Numbered from the stretch's first letter, positions 27,947-35,195 are shown. The stretch is DNA of 44,609 nucleotides from Trichococcus palustris (GCF_900114465.1 NZ_FOTD01000020.1:1-44609); one strand, 5' to 3'. The notes: generated by a model from the letters alone, not told the origin. Program-made: numbers and translations.

Positions 27947-28006
27947 AGTGATAATCACCCCACAGTTGATTGGTAAAATCCCTCGCTTAATTGGATAATC
28001 TCTTTG

Positions 28007-28028
28007 AACTGACAATATATTGTCAGTT
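28007..28028. promoter_or_regulatory. perfect 22-bp palindrome, candidate operator of the Wadjet operon
   Basis: AACTGACAATA followed directly by its exact reverse complement TATTGTCAGTT. It covers the predicted transcription start of the jetDABC operon and lies about 60 bases before ATG 27946. A bound dimer would block initiation. No regulator gene is adjacent, so the factor would act in trans. I do not recognise the motif as LexA, CcpA, Rex or TnrA. Confidence 0.65.
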
Positions 28029-28032
28029 TCTT

Positions 28033-28060
28033 ATTCTATCATACCCTATCTTGCTGTCAT
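28033..28060 (-). promoter_or_regulatory. predicted Wadjet operon promoter
   Basis: Minus-strand ATGACA, a 16-base spacer and TAGAAT, with an alternative TATGAT slightly upstream. The start would fall near 28026, inside the palindrome. Confidence 0.5.
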
Positions 28061-28373
28061 TTTTCTCGAAAACTTCAGACAACCTAAATCCACGCTTCAA
28101 TTATAATGAGGATTTCGAACAAGTCAGTAGCATCAATGCTTTAAGAGATCTTTATTGTTCATCCACCTCTTTATAGTACCTTTTTATAACAAGGTAAGAA
28201 TCCATTTTTATCAAGCATTACCGTAATTTTCGTTACACTGATTGCAAGGCGAATGTGGCTGCTCCTATACGTACGAAATGAGCACGGCTGATGCCACTTT
28301 TTCGGGATCATGTTCATCCCAAAGAATGATCATTTCACTATCCGATTCAAGAGAACATATGTGACCAACATGA
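28061..28373. other. gap between the Wadjet promoter and the allD terminator
   Basis: About 310 bases without a credible coding frame. No RNA gene or repeat shared with the rest of the window was recognised. It marks the upstream border of the defence operon. Confidence 0.4.
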
Positions 28374-28421
28374 AAAAACCGCATGAAATCAAACGGGTAA
28401 ACGTTGATTTCATACGGTTTC
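28374..28421 (-). terminator. terminator downstream of allD
   Basis: Minus-strand AAACCGTATGAAATCAACG pairs with CGTTTGATTTCATGCGGTTT (minor mismatches) and continues into TTTTTT. It lies about 90 bases after the allD stop. Confidence 0.85.
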
Positions 28422-28513
28422 TGATAGTTTCATTTGGATCGTTTGCGCCAAAATGTCATTTATGCCCCAACCTGACTTCATGATGAACCCTTTTTTCCCT
28501 CCCAAGCAACAAA

Positions 28514-29581
28514 TCAGTTAGCGAATGGGCTTAAACCTTCATAGCTGTCGTTGTGGATTACATCCGATTTTAAGTAGTTGATGATCGATTCTGGAATTTC
28601 CACACCTTCAGATTTATTTCTCTCGTAGCGCTCGTTTGACCCTTGGCCTGGATAACGGACACTTGTAAAGCCTGCCGCTGGTTCGATGGCGTTTAATTCA
28701 TCCATCGTTTGGGTGATATGCTCCTTAAAGGTATCGGCATCGCCAAAGCGAGCTGGGTCTAAGATAATATAGAGTTGACCTAAGTTACGACCAGCATGTA
28801 AGTCATGGTACATTGAGCTGACGTGTTTACCAAACGGCAGGTTCAATAGGACACCGGAAAGGATGTCGACCATCATCATTAATCCATAACCTTTAGGGCC
28901 GGCGATAGGTACTAACCCTCTCACCGCATGCGGATCGGTTGTTGGTTGCCCATTTTCATCTACAGCCCAGGCTGCCGGTATTTCACGCCCTTTAGAGCGT
29001 GCATCCAGGATTTTGCCCCATGCTTGAACAGTGGTTGCCATATCAAATATTAATGGCGTCTCCGTCGCACTTGGCGCACCGAATCCAATTGGGTTGGTAC
29101 CGTAATACACCTCTGCACCTCCAAAAGGAACAGCCATTGGATCAGACTGAGTCATTGCCATACCAACTAAACCTGCTTCGGCAATTTTACGTAAATAGTA
29201 GGATAGTGTTCCCGTATGCCCGCATTTGGACACGCCAACAACCGCTACGCCGGATTCTTTCGCCATTTTGATCGCTGGTTCTAATGCCAAATTCGCTATA
29301 TACTGTCCTTGGGCATTGTCTCCATGGAAAACACCAGAACTTTCACCGGTTTTTTCAAATTTAACTGCTGGCTCTAAAGTGATTCCACCTTTATTGATGC
29401 GTTCTGAATAGTATTCTACCCGAACCGCACCATGTGAATGCACCCCGCATAAATCCGCATAAACCAGGTGATTCGCCGTTTCGGCTGCTTGAATTTCCGG
29501 CAAACCTGCTGCTTGAAGCTTGTTATTTATCAATTCGTGCAACTCATCGGGAGTCACTTTGATTAATTTTTCTTCAGACAT
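28514..29581 (-). CDS. allD: ureidoglycolate dehydrogenase (AllD-like, Ldh2/malate-lactate dehydrogenase family)
   Basis: A 355-residue NAD(P)-dependent oxidoreductase of the type-2 malate/L-lactate dehydrogenase family. It resembles E. coli AllD closely along its length: YADLCGVHSHGAVRVEYYSERI (41-62), QSDPMAVPFGGAEVYYGTNP, FDMATTVQAWGKILDARS, GPKGYGLMMMVDILSGVL and HDLHAGRNLGQL. AllD oxidises ureidoglycolate to oxalurate in allantoin breakdown; relatives use malate, lactate or other 2-hydroxyacids. GGAGAG precedes ATG 29581. No other allantoin gene is in the window, so the physiological substrate is less certain than the family. A perfect cre site lies about 105 bases upstream of the start. 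Confidence 0.85.
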   Translation of the reverse strand: MSEEKLIKVTPDELHELINNKLQAAGLPEIQAAETANHLVYADLCGVHSHGAVRVEYYSERINKGGITLEPAVKFEKTGESSGVFHGDNAQGQYIANLALEPAIKMAKESGVAVVGVSKCGHTGTLSYYLRKIAEAGLVGMAMTQSDPMAVPFGGAEVYYGTNPIGFGAPSATETPLIFDMATTVQAWGKILDARSKGREIPAAWAVDENGQPTTDPHAVRGLVPIAGPKGYGLMMMVDILSGVLLNLPFGKHVSSMYHDLHAGRNLGQLYIILDPARFGDADTFKEHITQTMDELNAIEPAAGFTSVRYPGQGSNERYERNKSEGVEIPESIINYLKSDVIHNDSYEGLSPFAN

Positions 29582-29685
29582 AACATCTCTCCTTCATTTT
29601 TTCAAAGTGATGACTAAACTGAATGCGTGATGGTAACCATCAGATGAACTGATTTTGTTTAGGGATACCCCATCATCTCCTTATA

Positions 29686-29699
29686 TGTTAACGTTATCA
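29686..29699. promoter_or_regulatory. perfect cre site (CcpA) upstream of allD
   Basis: The minus strand reads TGATAACGTTAACA, fitting TGWNANCGNTNWCA at every position. It is close to an AT-rich TTATTATG segment that may hold the -10 box. This implies carbon catabolite control of allD. Confidence 0.65.
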
Positions 29700-29842
29700 T
29701 AATAAATTCTGGATGAATTTAGCTGAATTGCACAAATTGACAATGGTTCTTTGGATATTTCAAACGAACAAAATTTTCTGATTCAACCCAGAGCCAATGT
29801 GCTGCATGATATTTGATTTAACCTTTTGCGAAAGAAGTCTCC

Positions 29843-29893
29843 CATCTCTAAACGTAGCGAAGGCGGTGAGATGAATTTCGGTTCAGCAGAGGT
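29843..29893 (+). repeat. possible decayed IS605-type right-end hairpin
   Basis: GAAAGAAGTCTCCCATCTCTAA ... GGTGAGATG ... TTCGGTTCAGC has the layout of a tnpB-element right end (CATCTC/GAGATG stem, TTCGGTTCA end). A related string (GAAAGAAGT ... CCACCTCTAAGCGTA) occurs at 37030-37060, and CCACCTCTAAGC occurs in the window-end element. There is no transposase nearby; the assignment is tentative. Confidence 0.35.
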
Positions 29894-29960
29894 AAAAAAA
29901 AGTGTGACATTCCACTCTCAGCTCCCTGACGGTCGTTATATTTGTTTAATTTCAATATAG

Positions 29961-29980
29961 TATGATATATTCATATCATA
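29961..29980. promoter_or_regulatory. 20-bp palindrome in the FMN reductase promoter region
   Basis: TATGATAT and ATATCATA form a perfect inverted repeat with a 4-base centre, about 100 bases before the reductase start and near a possible -35 TTGTTT (29942). A MarR-, HxlR- or TetR-type operator would look like this. The factor is unknown. Confidence 0.45.
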
Positions 29981-30081
29981 AACAAGGAAGCGTTGTCTTC
30001 TTTGGTTCATACGCTATTGCCTGAATTTACTGGTGAACAGTTTCAGCAAGGGTGGCCTTATATTATGAGAGGGGTTTTATT

Positions 30082-30636
30082 ATGGAAACGAAAAACGTAG
30101 CTATCTTAGTCGGCAGTTTGCGAAAGGAATCTTATAGCAGAAAAATAGCGAACATATTCGCCAGTTTATTCCCGGAAGATTGTGCCGTTTCATTTGTTGA
30201 AATTGGCAATCTTGAATTATACAATCAAGATTATGATGATGAAAACAATGCCCCCGAATCCTACAAAGCCTTCCGTGACACAATGAGAGCAATGGATGCT
30301 GTGCTCTTTGTCACACCGGAGTATAACCGTTCTGTCCCATCCGTTCTGAAGAATGCACTGGATGTAGGTTCACGGCCTTACGGCAAAAGCATCTGGAACA
30401 CTAAACCTGCTGCTGTCGTAAGCGTGTCGCCCGGTAGCATGGGCGCCTTTGGTGCAAACCATCATTTACGCCAAGCATTGGTCTTCATGAACATGCCAAC
30501 TTTGCAACAACCAGAAGCCTACATCGGCAACGTGCGTAATATACTGAAGGATGGCGAAGTAGAAGATGGCCATACAATGGTGTTCTTCCAATCTGTCGTT
30601 GATGCATTTGTTAATTTAATTCATTTGTATGAATAA
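30082..30636 (+). CDS. NADPH-dependent FMN reductase family protein
   Basis: A 184-residue flavodoxin-fold oxidoreductase of the NADPH-dependent FMN reductase (ChrR/azoreductase-like) family. The FMN phosphate loop is VGSLRKESYSRKIA (9-22), and the second flavin-binding motif is TPEYNRSVPSVLKNALD. Such enzymes reduce flavins, quinones, azo dyes or metal oxyanions in the cytoplasm. ATG 30082 has GAGAGGGG upstream; an earlier in-frame ATG at 30052 lacks a ribosome binding site. The gene stands alone, ends at a terminator, and a palindrome in its promoter region suggests regulation by a stress-responsive repressor. Confidence 0.88.
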   Translation: METKNVAILVGSLRKESYSRKIANIFASLFPEDCAVSFVEIGNLELYNQDYDDENNAPESYKAFRDTMRAMDAVLFVTPEYNRSVPSVLKNALDVGSRPYGKSIWNTKPAAVVSVSPGSMGAFGANHHLRQALVFMNMPTLQQPEAYIGNVRNILKDGEVEDGHTMVFFQSVVDAFVNLIHLYE

Positions 30637-30671
30637 CGAACAGCTGAAAACAAAGATATATTCATAGAACA

Positions 30672-30708
30672 AAAAAAACCATCTATTCGCGCAATGGATG
30701 GTTTTTGT
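30672..30708 (+). terminator. terminator of the FMN reductase gene
   Basis: AAAAACCATC pairs with GATGGTTTTT around a short loop, ending in a T run, about 35 bases after the stop codon. Confidence 0.85.
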
Positions 30709-30774
30709 GGATTTCAAATTTTGGGGCAGGTGGATGCAGTCCATAATAATGAAATACTTTAGATAACGGATAGA

Positions 30775-31018
30775 GTCAACTACCCATGACTGAAGTCACG
30801 GGCTTGCCTCTCGTCACTTCGTGACGAATGCACTAGCTTCGCTAATACTTTTAGGTTTACGCCTAACGCTACGCAGTTCAAACGTCCTACGGACTCCTGA
30901 GTAGTTTGAGATAGGTTGGTCACTCAAAATGTTGGCGTTACTCACTGAAAAATTCATATTCAACCGGAATTAGGCAGCCCGACAGTTGACTTTGCCGGCA
31001 ATCCAGCACATTTATGCA
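30775..31018 (-). ncRNA. predicted omega-RNA region of the tnpB element
   Basis: The 244 bases between the tnpB stop and the element end contain several stems (for example CTCGTCACTTCGTGACGA and the terminal CCCATGACT/AGTCACGGG hairpin). In this family that region is processed with the 3' part of tnpB into the guide RNA. The guide would be read from the flank beyond 30775 on the minus strand (beginning TCTATCCGTTATC). This is an inference from the family. Confidence 0.45.
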
Positions 31019-32266
31019 CTAGGAATTTGCTTTTTGTTTCTCAAATTTGGGATTCTTTACACCGCTTGCATATTGCGTTCCAAGCTGTTGAATATTCATT
31101 GCTCCAACACGGTCATCGTTTGAGCGATAACCACATTGACAGTGATATTCGTGATTGTGGTGATCCCGATTAGATTTTTTGATTGTGCCACACTTAGGAC
31201 AACGCTGACTTGTATACGCGGCACCTACTTCAACCACCATAGAGCCAACTTTGTTGGCTTTGTAGGTGAGCATTTGTTCGAATTGAAAGAACGCCCACGA
31301 CACTTGCTCATAGCGTTGTGATTTCGCAACTTGTTCCGTGGCGAAACGCACACCAGTCAAATCTTCCAATACAAATACCGTATCGGAACCATATAGGGAG
31401 ACGAGTGTCTTAGATAGGCAGTGGTTCACATCTGCCATCCAGCGGTTCTCTCGTCTTTCCATTTTCCGGATACGGCGTTTGGAATTCCTGGTGTTGCGTG
31501 TCTGCAAGCTACGGCGCAGTTCCTTGTAGCGCCTGCGCTTTTTCACGACTGCACTTCCGTTGAAGAAAATGGTCTTGTCTTTTTCGTCATAGGTTGTCAC
31601 TAATTGGCGCAACCCTCTGTCGACTCCAACAACGTGGTTGACGTCTGTCAATTCCATTTCGGCAATTTCTTTTTTTACCGAAATATGCAAGAACCAATTC
31701 TTGCCTGACTTGACCAATTTAGCCAAACCAAACGCCCATGTACCGTCAAGATACTCTTCAAACCCCTTTAGGAAAAATCCGCACTTCACGCGCCCCTTTA
31801 GCGTATTGATTGAGAACGTTTTGCCGTTATCGACAATGCTCCAATCACGATTGCGCACCAAATCCGCTTGTGGTTGAGAAAACTTGATAGGGTGCCATAG
31901 CCAATTCAGGTCCTTTTGAACTTGCATGTAAACTGGCTTTCCGTTCCCATCCTTTTTGCCGCTGTCATACTTGTTGGGACTGCTACGGAGTTGCGTTTGG
32001 ACGGTTTTGTATCGGGCCGTAACTGTCCGAAAGGTTGATTGGGTCAATTGGGATTTCAAATGGAATCGTTGGCGAACATCATGATACAAAACTTCGTTTA
32101 ATTTAACGGAATTCAACTCGAAATCGTGGTTAAAAACATAATCAGATACATAATTGCATGCCTGTCTATACTGTTCGCAGACTTCTTGAAACGCCAATGC
32201 GTCTTTGGGGTTCGAGAGCTTCAACTTTACTTTGATCGTCAGACTTAATTCCAAGGCATTCACCAC
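31019..32266 (-). CDS. tnpB: TnpB RNA-guided nuclease, apparently intact
   Basis: A 415-residue TnpB. All parts are present: the N-terminal wedge/REC region, RuvC-I VVGVDRGLRQL (Asp216), RuvC-II FVLEDLTGVR (Glu301), zinc finger CPKC...CQC (Cys356, 359, 376, 378) and RuvC-III NDDRVGAMNI (Asp385). It should cut DNA at a TAM-adjacent, guide-matched site and so preserve the element. Two GTG codons in tandem (32266 and 32263) can start it after AAAAGGTG; a TATAAT on the minus strand (32286-32281) is the likely -10. A LexA-box-like palindrome lies further upstream. Confidence 0.9.
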   Translation of the reverse strand: MVNALELSLTIKVKLKLSNPKDALAFQEVCEQYRQACNYVSDYVFNHDFELNSVKLNEVLYHDVRQRFHLKSQLTQSTFRTVTARYKTVQTQLRSSPNKYDSGKKDGNGKPVYMQVQKDLNWLWHPIKFSQPQADLVRNRDWSIVDNGKTFSINTLKGRVKCGFFLKGFEEYLDGTWAFGLAKLVKSGKNWFLHISVKKEIAEMELTDVNHVVGVDRGLRQLVTTYDEKDKTIFFNGSAVVKKRRRYKELRRSLQTRNTRNSKRRIRKMERRENRWMADVNHCLSKTLVSLYGSDTVFVLEDLTGVRFATEQVAKSQRYEQVSWAFFQFEQMLTYKANKVGSMVVEVGAAYTSQRCPKCGTIKKSNRDHHNHEYHCQCGYRSNDDRVGAMNIQQLGTQYASGVKNPKFEKQKANS

Positions 32267-32317
32267 CTTTTAATAAACCTATTATACTACAATCGCCATT
32301 GAAAGCATATTGAAAAA

Positions 32318-32331
32318 CGAACGTAAGTTCG
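32318..32331. promoter_or_regulatory. LexA/DinR-box-like palindrome upstream of tnpB
   Basis: CGAACGTAAGTTCG fits the Firmicute SOS box core CGAAC-N4-GTTCG. It lies about 45-55 bases before the predicted tnpB transcription start, slightly far for direct repression. It could be a chance match in a palindrome-rich end. Confidence 0.3.
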
Positions 32332-32462
32332 CTAAAAATACAAGAGGAATGATTTCGGAAATCAAGGAGGGTTGTTGGCTCGCTGGGCCAATCGGTTTCT
32401 CCTCCCACGACTGAAGTCGCGGGTTTCCGAAAACTAAAAAATCATGAAAGGAGGGGCATGAG

Positions 32463-33779
32463 ATGGCATCCCATGCAGAAAAAATCAGCAGAATCACAAA
32501 ACAATTGAAGGAGCGCAAAAGCACGGCGCCCCTAAGTTTGAAGAAGAAGGCCGTTTCTCATGAAGTACCGAAGCCGAAGGACAAGAAGCATTCGGATGAG
32601 AAGCTTGATATCAGTGATTTGGATGAGATAATCCATATTGATACAGAAAGACGCATCTGCATCGCAGAACCCGGCGTCACATTCGAAAAACTTGTGGCTA
32701 CAACAATGAAACACGGGCTGGCCCCTGTTGTAGTGCCGGAGCTCAAGACCATCACCATCGGCGGTGCAGTGGCTGGGTGTTCCATTGAATCCATGTCGTA
32801 CAAATTTGGCGGGTTCCATGACAACTGCCTCGAATATGAAATCGTAACAGCAAAAGGCGATATACTGATCTGCACTCCCAATAATGAGAACAAACTATTG
32901 TTCCAGATGGTGCATGGGACTTTCGGCACATTGGGAATCATCACACAGCTTACGTTCCGGCTCATTCCAGCAAAACCTTACGTGAAGGTGACTTATGAGA
33001 AATATAGAAGCCTTGAAGCATACAAGAATGCGATATGGGAGCATTACACGAAAAAAGACAGCGACTTTATGGACGGCATTATCCACTCCCCTGAAGAGTA
33101 TGTCCTTAGTACAGGAGATTTTGTCGACACCGCTCCTTATACCCATAACTATGACTGGACGAGAATCTATTTTCTCAGCACGGCAAAGCGGAAAGAGGAT
33201 TACCTGAAGACACCAGATTATTTTTTCCGGTACAACAAGGGCGTAACAAACGTACATCCGAAATCATTCATGGGAAGGCTATTATTCGGAAGGTTCACCA
33301 ATGCCAACAATTCATTGAAGCTTGCCAAAACTTTCAGAAAGATCATACCCTCGCGCATGATCCCTATAACAGTCGATACGTTCATACCGTTCTCAAAGAT
33401 GGAGGAATTCATGGAATGGTATAAAAAAGAAGTCAATCATTTCCCGTTGTGGTGCGTCCCTTACAAGGTCGTACATAAATATGAATGGCTGTCCGACGAA
33501 TTCCTCAGCGAAATCAGGGATGAACTGTTCCTTGATATCGCATTATACGGCATGCGTAAAAAAGACGCGGAACATTACTACAGAATCATAGAACAAAAAC
33601 TGATGGAGATTGGTGCCATCAAGACGCTCATTTCGACCAATCTGTACTCTGAAGAGGAATTCTGGAGGACATGGAACAAGAAGAACTATGATACAGTCAA
33701 GTACAGGACCGATCCTGACAACATTTTCAGAGGGCTTTACGAAAAAACCTGTCAGGCGTCCAGAGGGTTGGGGAGGTAA
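32463..33779 (+). CDS. FAD-binding oxidoreductase (delta24-sterol-reductase-like/DHCR24 superfamily)
   Basis: A 438-residue flavoprotein with an N-terminal PCMH-type FAD-binding domain: RICIAEPGVTFEKLV, then TITIGGAVAGCSIESMSYKFGGFHDNCLEYEIVTAKG and HGTFGTLGIITQLTFRL, the standard FAD-linked oxidase pattern. The C-terminal half (FSKMEEFMEWY ... FLDIALYGM ... RTDPDNIFRGLYEK) is like bacterial relatives of DHCR24. The substrate is unknown. The ribosome binding site AAAGGAGGGG is intact, but the border of a tnpB element lies directly before it, so the original promoter has been displaced. A long perfect hairpin follows the stop. Confidence 0.85.
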   Translation: MASHAEKISRITKQLKERKSTAPLSLKKKAVSHEVPKPKDKKHSDEKLDISDLDEIIHIDTERRICIAEPGVTFEKLVATTMKHGLAPVVVPELKTITIGGAVAGCSIESMSYKFGGFHDNCLEYEIVTAKGDILICTPNNENKLLFQMVHGTFGTLGIITQLTFRLIPAKPYVKVTYEKYRSLEAYKNAIWEHYTKKDSDFMDGIIHSPEEYVLSTGDFVDTAPYTHNYDWTRIYFLSTAKRKEDYLKTPDYFFRYNKGVTNVHPKSFMGRLLFGRFTNANNSLKLAKTFRKIIPSRMIPITVDTFIPFSKMEEFMEWYKKEVNHFPLWCVPYKVVHKYEWLSDEFLSEIRDELFLDIALYGMRKKDAEHYYRIIEQKLMEIGAIKTLISTNLYSEEEFWRTWNKKNYDTVKYRTDPDNIFRGLYEKTCQASRGLGR

Positions 33780-33808
33780 TGCTAATCGCATCACTACTAT
33801 TATCGATA

Positions 33809-33849
33809 GACAAAGAGCACCTAATCGAAATGGTTAGGTGCTCTTTGTC
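33809..33849. terminator. perfect 16-bp hairpin downstream of the FAD oxidoreductase
   Basis: GACAAAGAGCACCTAA and TTAGGTGCTCTTTGTC are exact complements around a 9-base loop. The T run after it is poor (AGGTTGTGTTTG). It probably serves as a terminator for both converging sides. Confidence 0.7.
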
Positions 33850-33862
33850 AGGTTGTGTTTGT

Positions 33863-33994
33863 CTATTTGATAACGGCACCGTTTTCCAATTCCGCAACAG
33901 CCAGTTCAGTCACCAGAAATATGCACAATGCAAGAACCAGGATTCCTATAAAAATAACAGCTAGCTTTAAAAAGTGTGTCGTAACTTGTTTCAG
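33863..33994 (-). pseudogene. truncated DUF2975-like membrane protein remnant
   Basis: The minus strand reads KQVTTHFLKLAVIFIGILVLALCIFLVTELAV and ends 11 residues later at TAG (33863-33865). The first part resembles the N-terminal helix of the DUF2975 gene just upstream (QGSTTFLKVIIFLIGIAMLALCFFWLPV, once its frame is repaired). The same AATTAGTGAGGT precedes both, but here the expected start codon is CTG. It is best read as the 5' fragment of a tandem-duplicated gene, although a 43-residue membrane peptide starting at CTG is possible. Confidence 0.55.
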
Positions 33995-34030
33995 AATAAC
34001 CTCACTAATTGAATTTTATCAAAACGTTAA

Positions 34031-34517
34031 TCATTTCGGTTGTGTATCTAGAAGATTTTTTAATAGTTTTTGAAGCACGTCCACAATAGCGGTTATGATA
34101 CTTGTTGCTAAAATACCCATTAGACTTAATGATATCGGGCCTGCCGGATCATCTCCTGATACTTTAGCAATTACCATTAAGGTTACTATCCCTAATATGA
34201 TGAAGAAGATGGTTGTAAAGCCACATTTCTTTATGACCTTCAAAGATTTAAGTGAGAACTCGGAGAAAGCATCGTTCTTTTCAATATAGGTTAATAGTTT
34301 AAATGCTTGATACAATGCAACAGAAAACGCAATACAGCATCCATATGCATATACCAATAGGGGATAAAGCGAGTATACCCCTGGATGTGCTTTTGGTTCT
34401 CTAATGGCTATCACAGGTAACCAAAAGAAACACAAAGCAAGCATCGCAATTCCAATCAGAAAAATGATTACCTTTAAGAAAGTGGTTGAACCTTGTTGAA
34501 CCTTGTTTAACCTTCAT
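34031..34517 (-). pseudogene. DUF2975 family membrane protein, frameshifted by a 10-bp tandem repeat
   Basis: From ATG 34517 (GAGGTG ribosome binding site) the first codons read MKVKQGST, then the frame is wrong. Removing one of three tandem decamers (34485-34514) gives a continuous reading MKVKQGSTTFLKVIIFLIGI that joins the long frame beginning at 34444 (MLALCFFWLPVIA...). The repaired protein is about 158 residues with four membrane helices, normal for DUF2975, a family often encoded with a small Xre regulator; none is seen here. As sequenced, only an internally started protein from 34444 could be made. Repeat-number change could restore the frame. Confidence 0.75.
34485..34514. repeat. 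three tandem 10-bp repeats inside the DUF2975 start region
   Basis: On the minus strand the units are AAGGTTAAAC, AAGGTTCAAC and AAGGTTCAAC. Ten is not a multiple of three, so each gain or loss of a unit shifts the frame. Two units would give an open frame; three are present. Confidence 0.9.
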
Positions 34518-34854
34518 TTAAAGCACCTCACTAATTTAGATAAAATGACCCTAACACGTAATTTATCATTTTAAAACAAATTAATATCGTTAGTAATCAT
34601 ATTATTGTTTTTCTTATTATATCCTTTTAATTTTGACAAAAACAAACAGCATTTCTCATTACATAGAAATGCTCTTGCTATAAAATGTTAAATTTACAAC
34701 TTGTTAAAGAAAACTTCCAAATAGTTTAATAAAGTAAATTCCGATATCCAAACTGCTCACTCAATCCCAGAAAATTCAAAATACATTTTATCTGCTCTGT
34801 ACGCTCCAAAATTCGCACACATTGAAATATTCCCGCAACCCCGCAAGTTTTGGC
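34518..34854. other. AT-rich intergenic stretch
   Basis: Upstream of the DUF2975 gene. Very AT-rich, probably holding its promoter, though no single -35/-10 pair stands out. No coding frame was recognised. Confidence 0.4.
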
Positions 34855-34909
34855 GGCTGTAACATATATATAATGCCTCAACAGCAAACATTATATATGT
34901 GTTACAGCC
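34855..34909. repeat. 21-bp near-perfect inverted repeat
   Basis: GGCTGTAACATATATATAATG (arm 34855-34875; shown less one base it is GGCTGTAACATATATATAAT) faces its reverse complement at 34889-34909 with one mismatch and a 13-base loop. It directly abuts copy B of the dispersed hairpin family. It could be the paired ends of a small non-autonomous element. Confidence 0.5.
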
Positions 34910-34910
34910 T

Positions 34911-34991
34911 TGGATGATCCGGAACGCAACAACAAAGCTGAAAGCCCGTAGTTATAAGCTCTCCACTTTATCGATTCTATTCTCTTTTTTA
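34911..34991. repeat. dispersed hairpin repeat family, copy B
   Basis: Shares GATGATCCGGAA, AAAGCCCGT and CTTTATCGATTCTATTCTC with copy C (36801-36881) and the latter parts with copies A and D. The hairpin arms here are degraded (GCTGAAAGCCC against AGCTCTCCAC). Confidence 0.6.
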
Positions 34992-35137
34992 GTTTATTTC
35001 CGAAACCATCCCAATGCTCTGACTCAGCTCATTGTCAAAGGCTCACTCGGTTTCGTTCACCAGTCATACAGTTCAGTCTATCAACTGGTAAACGCTTATG
35101 GTTAAATTAGACTTGAAATTTTTGCAGATAATTATTC

Positions 35138-35166
35138 TTGAGAAGCATTTTCTGGTATTATATTCT
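35138..35166 (+). promoter_or_regulatory. fabV: possible fabV promoter
   Basis: TTGAGA, a 17-base spacer and TATTCT, ending 30 bases before the fabV start. An overlapping extended -10 (TGGTATTAT) is an alternative. Confidence 0.45.
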
Positions 35167-35195
35167 TATGACATTTCAATGGAGGAAAATCAATC

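Larger units (their letters stand above)
30775..32448 (-). mobile_element. complete tnpB-only IS element (IS1341-like group)
   Basis: Carries one intact tnpB and no Y1 transposase (tnpA). Both ends match the degenerate copy at 14747-15507: right end GTCAACTACCC plus a CCCATGACTGAAGTCACGGG hairpin; left end CCCACGACTGAAGTCGCGGG and ACTAAAAAATCATGAA. As tnpA is absent it can move only with help in trans. Its left end lies 15 bases before the start codon of the downstream FAD oxidoreductase. Exact end positions are good to within a few bases. Confidence 0.85.

Noticed and set aside
27947-28015. Longer JetD N-terminus starting at 28015
   Set aside because: That start lies in the promoter palindrome and precedes the good ribosome binding site; the family-like sequence begins at 27946.
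30775-32448. A Y1 transposase (tnpA) in this element
   Set aside because: The space either side of tnpB is too short and no HUH motif frame exists; it is a tnpB-only element.
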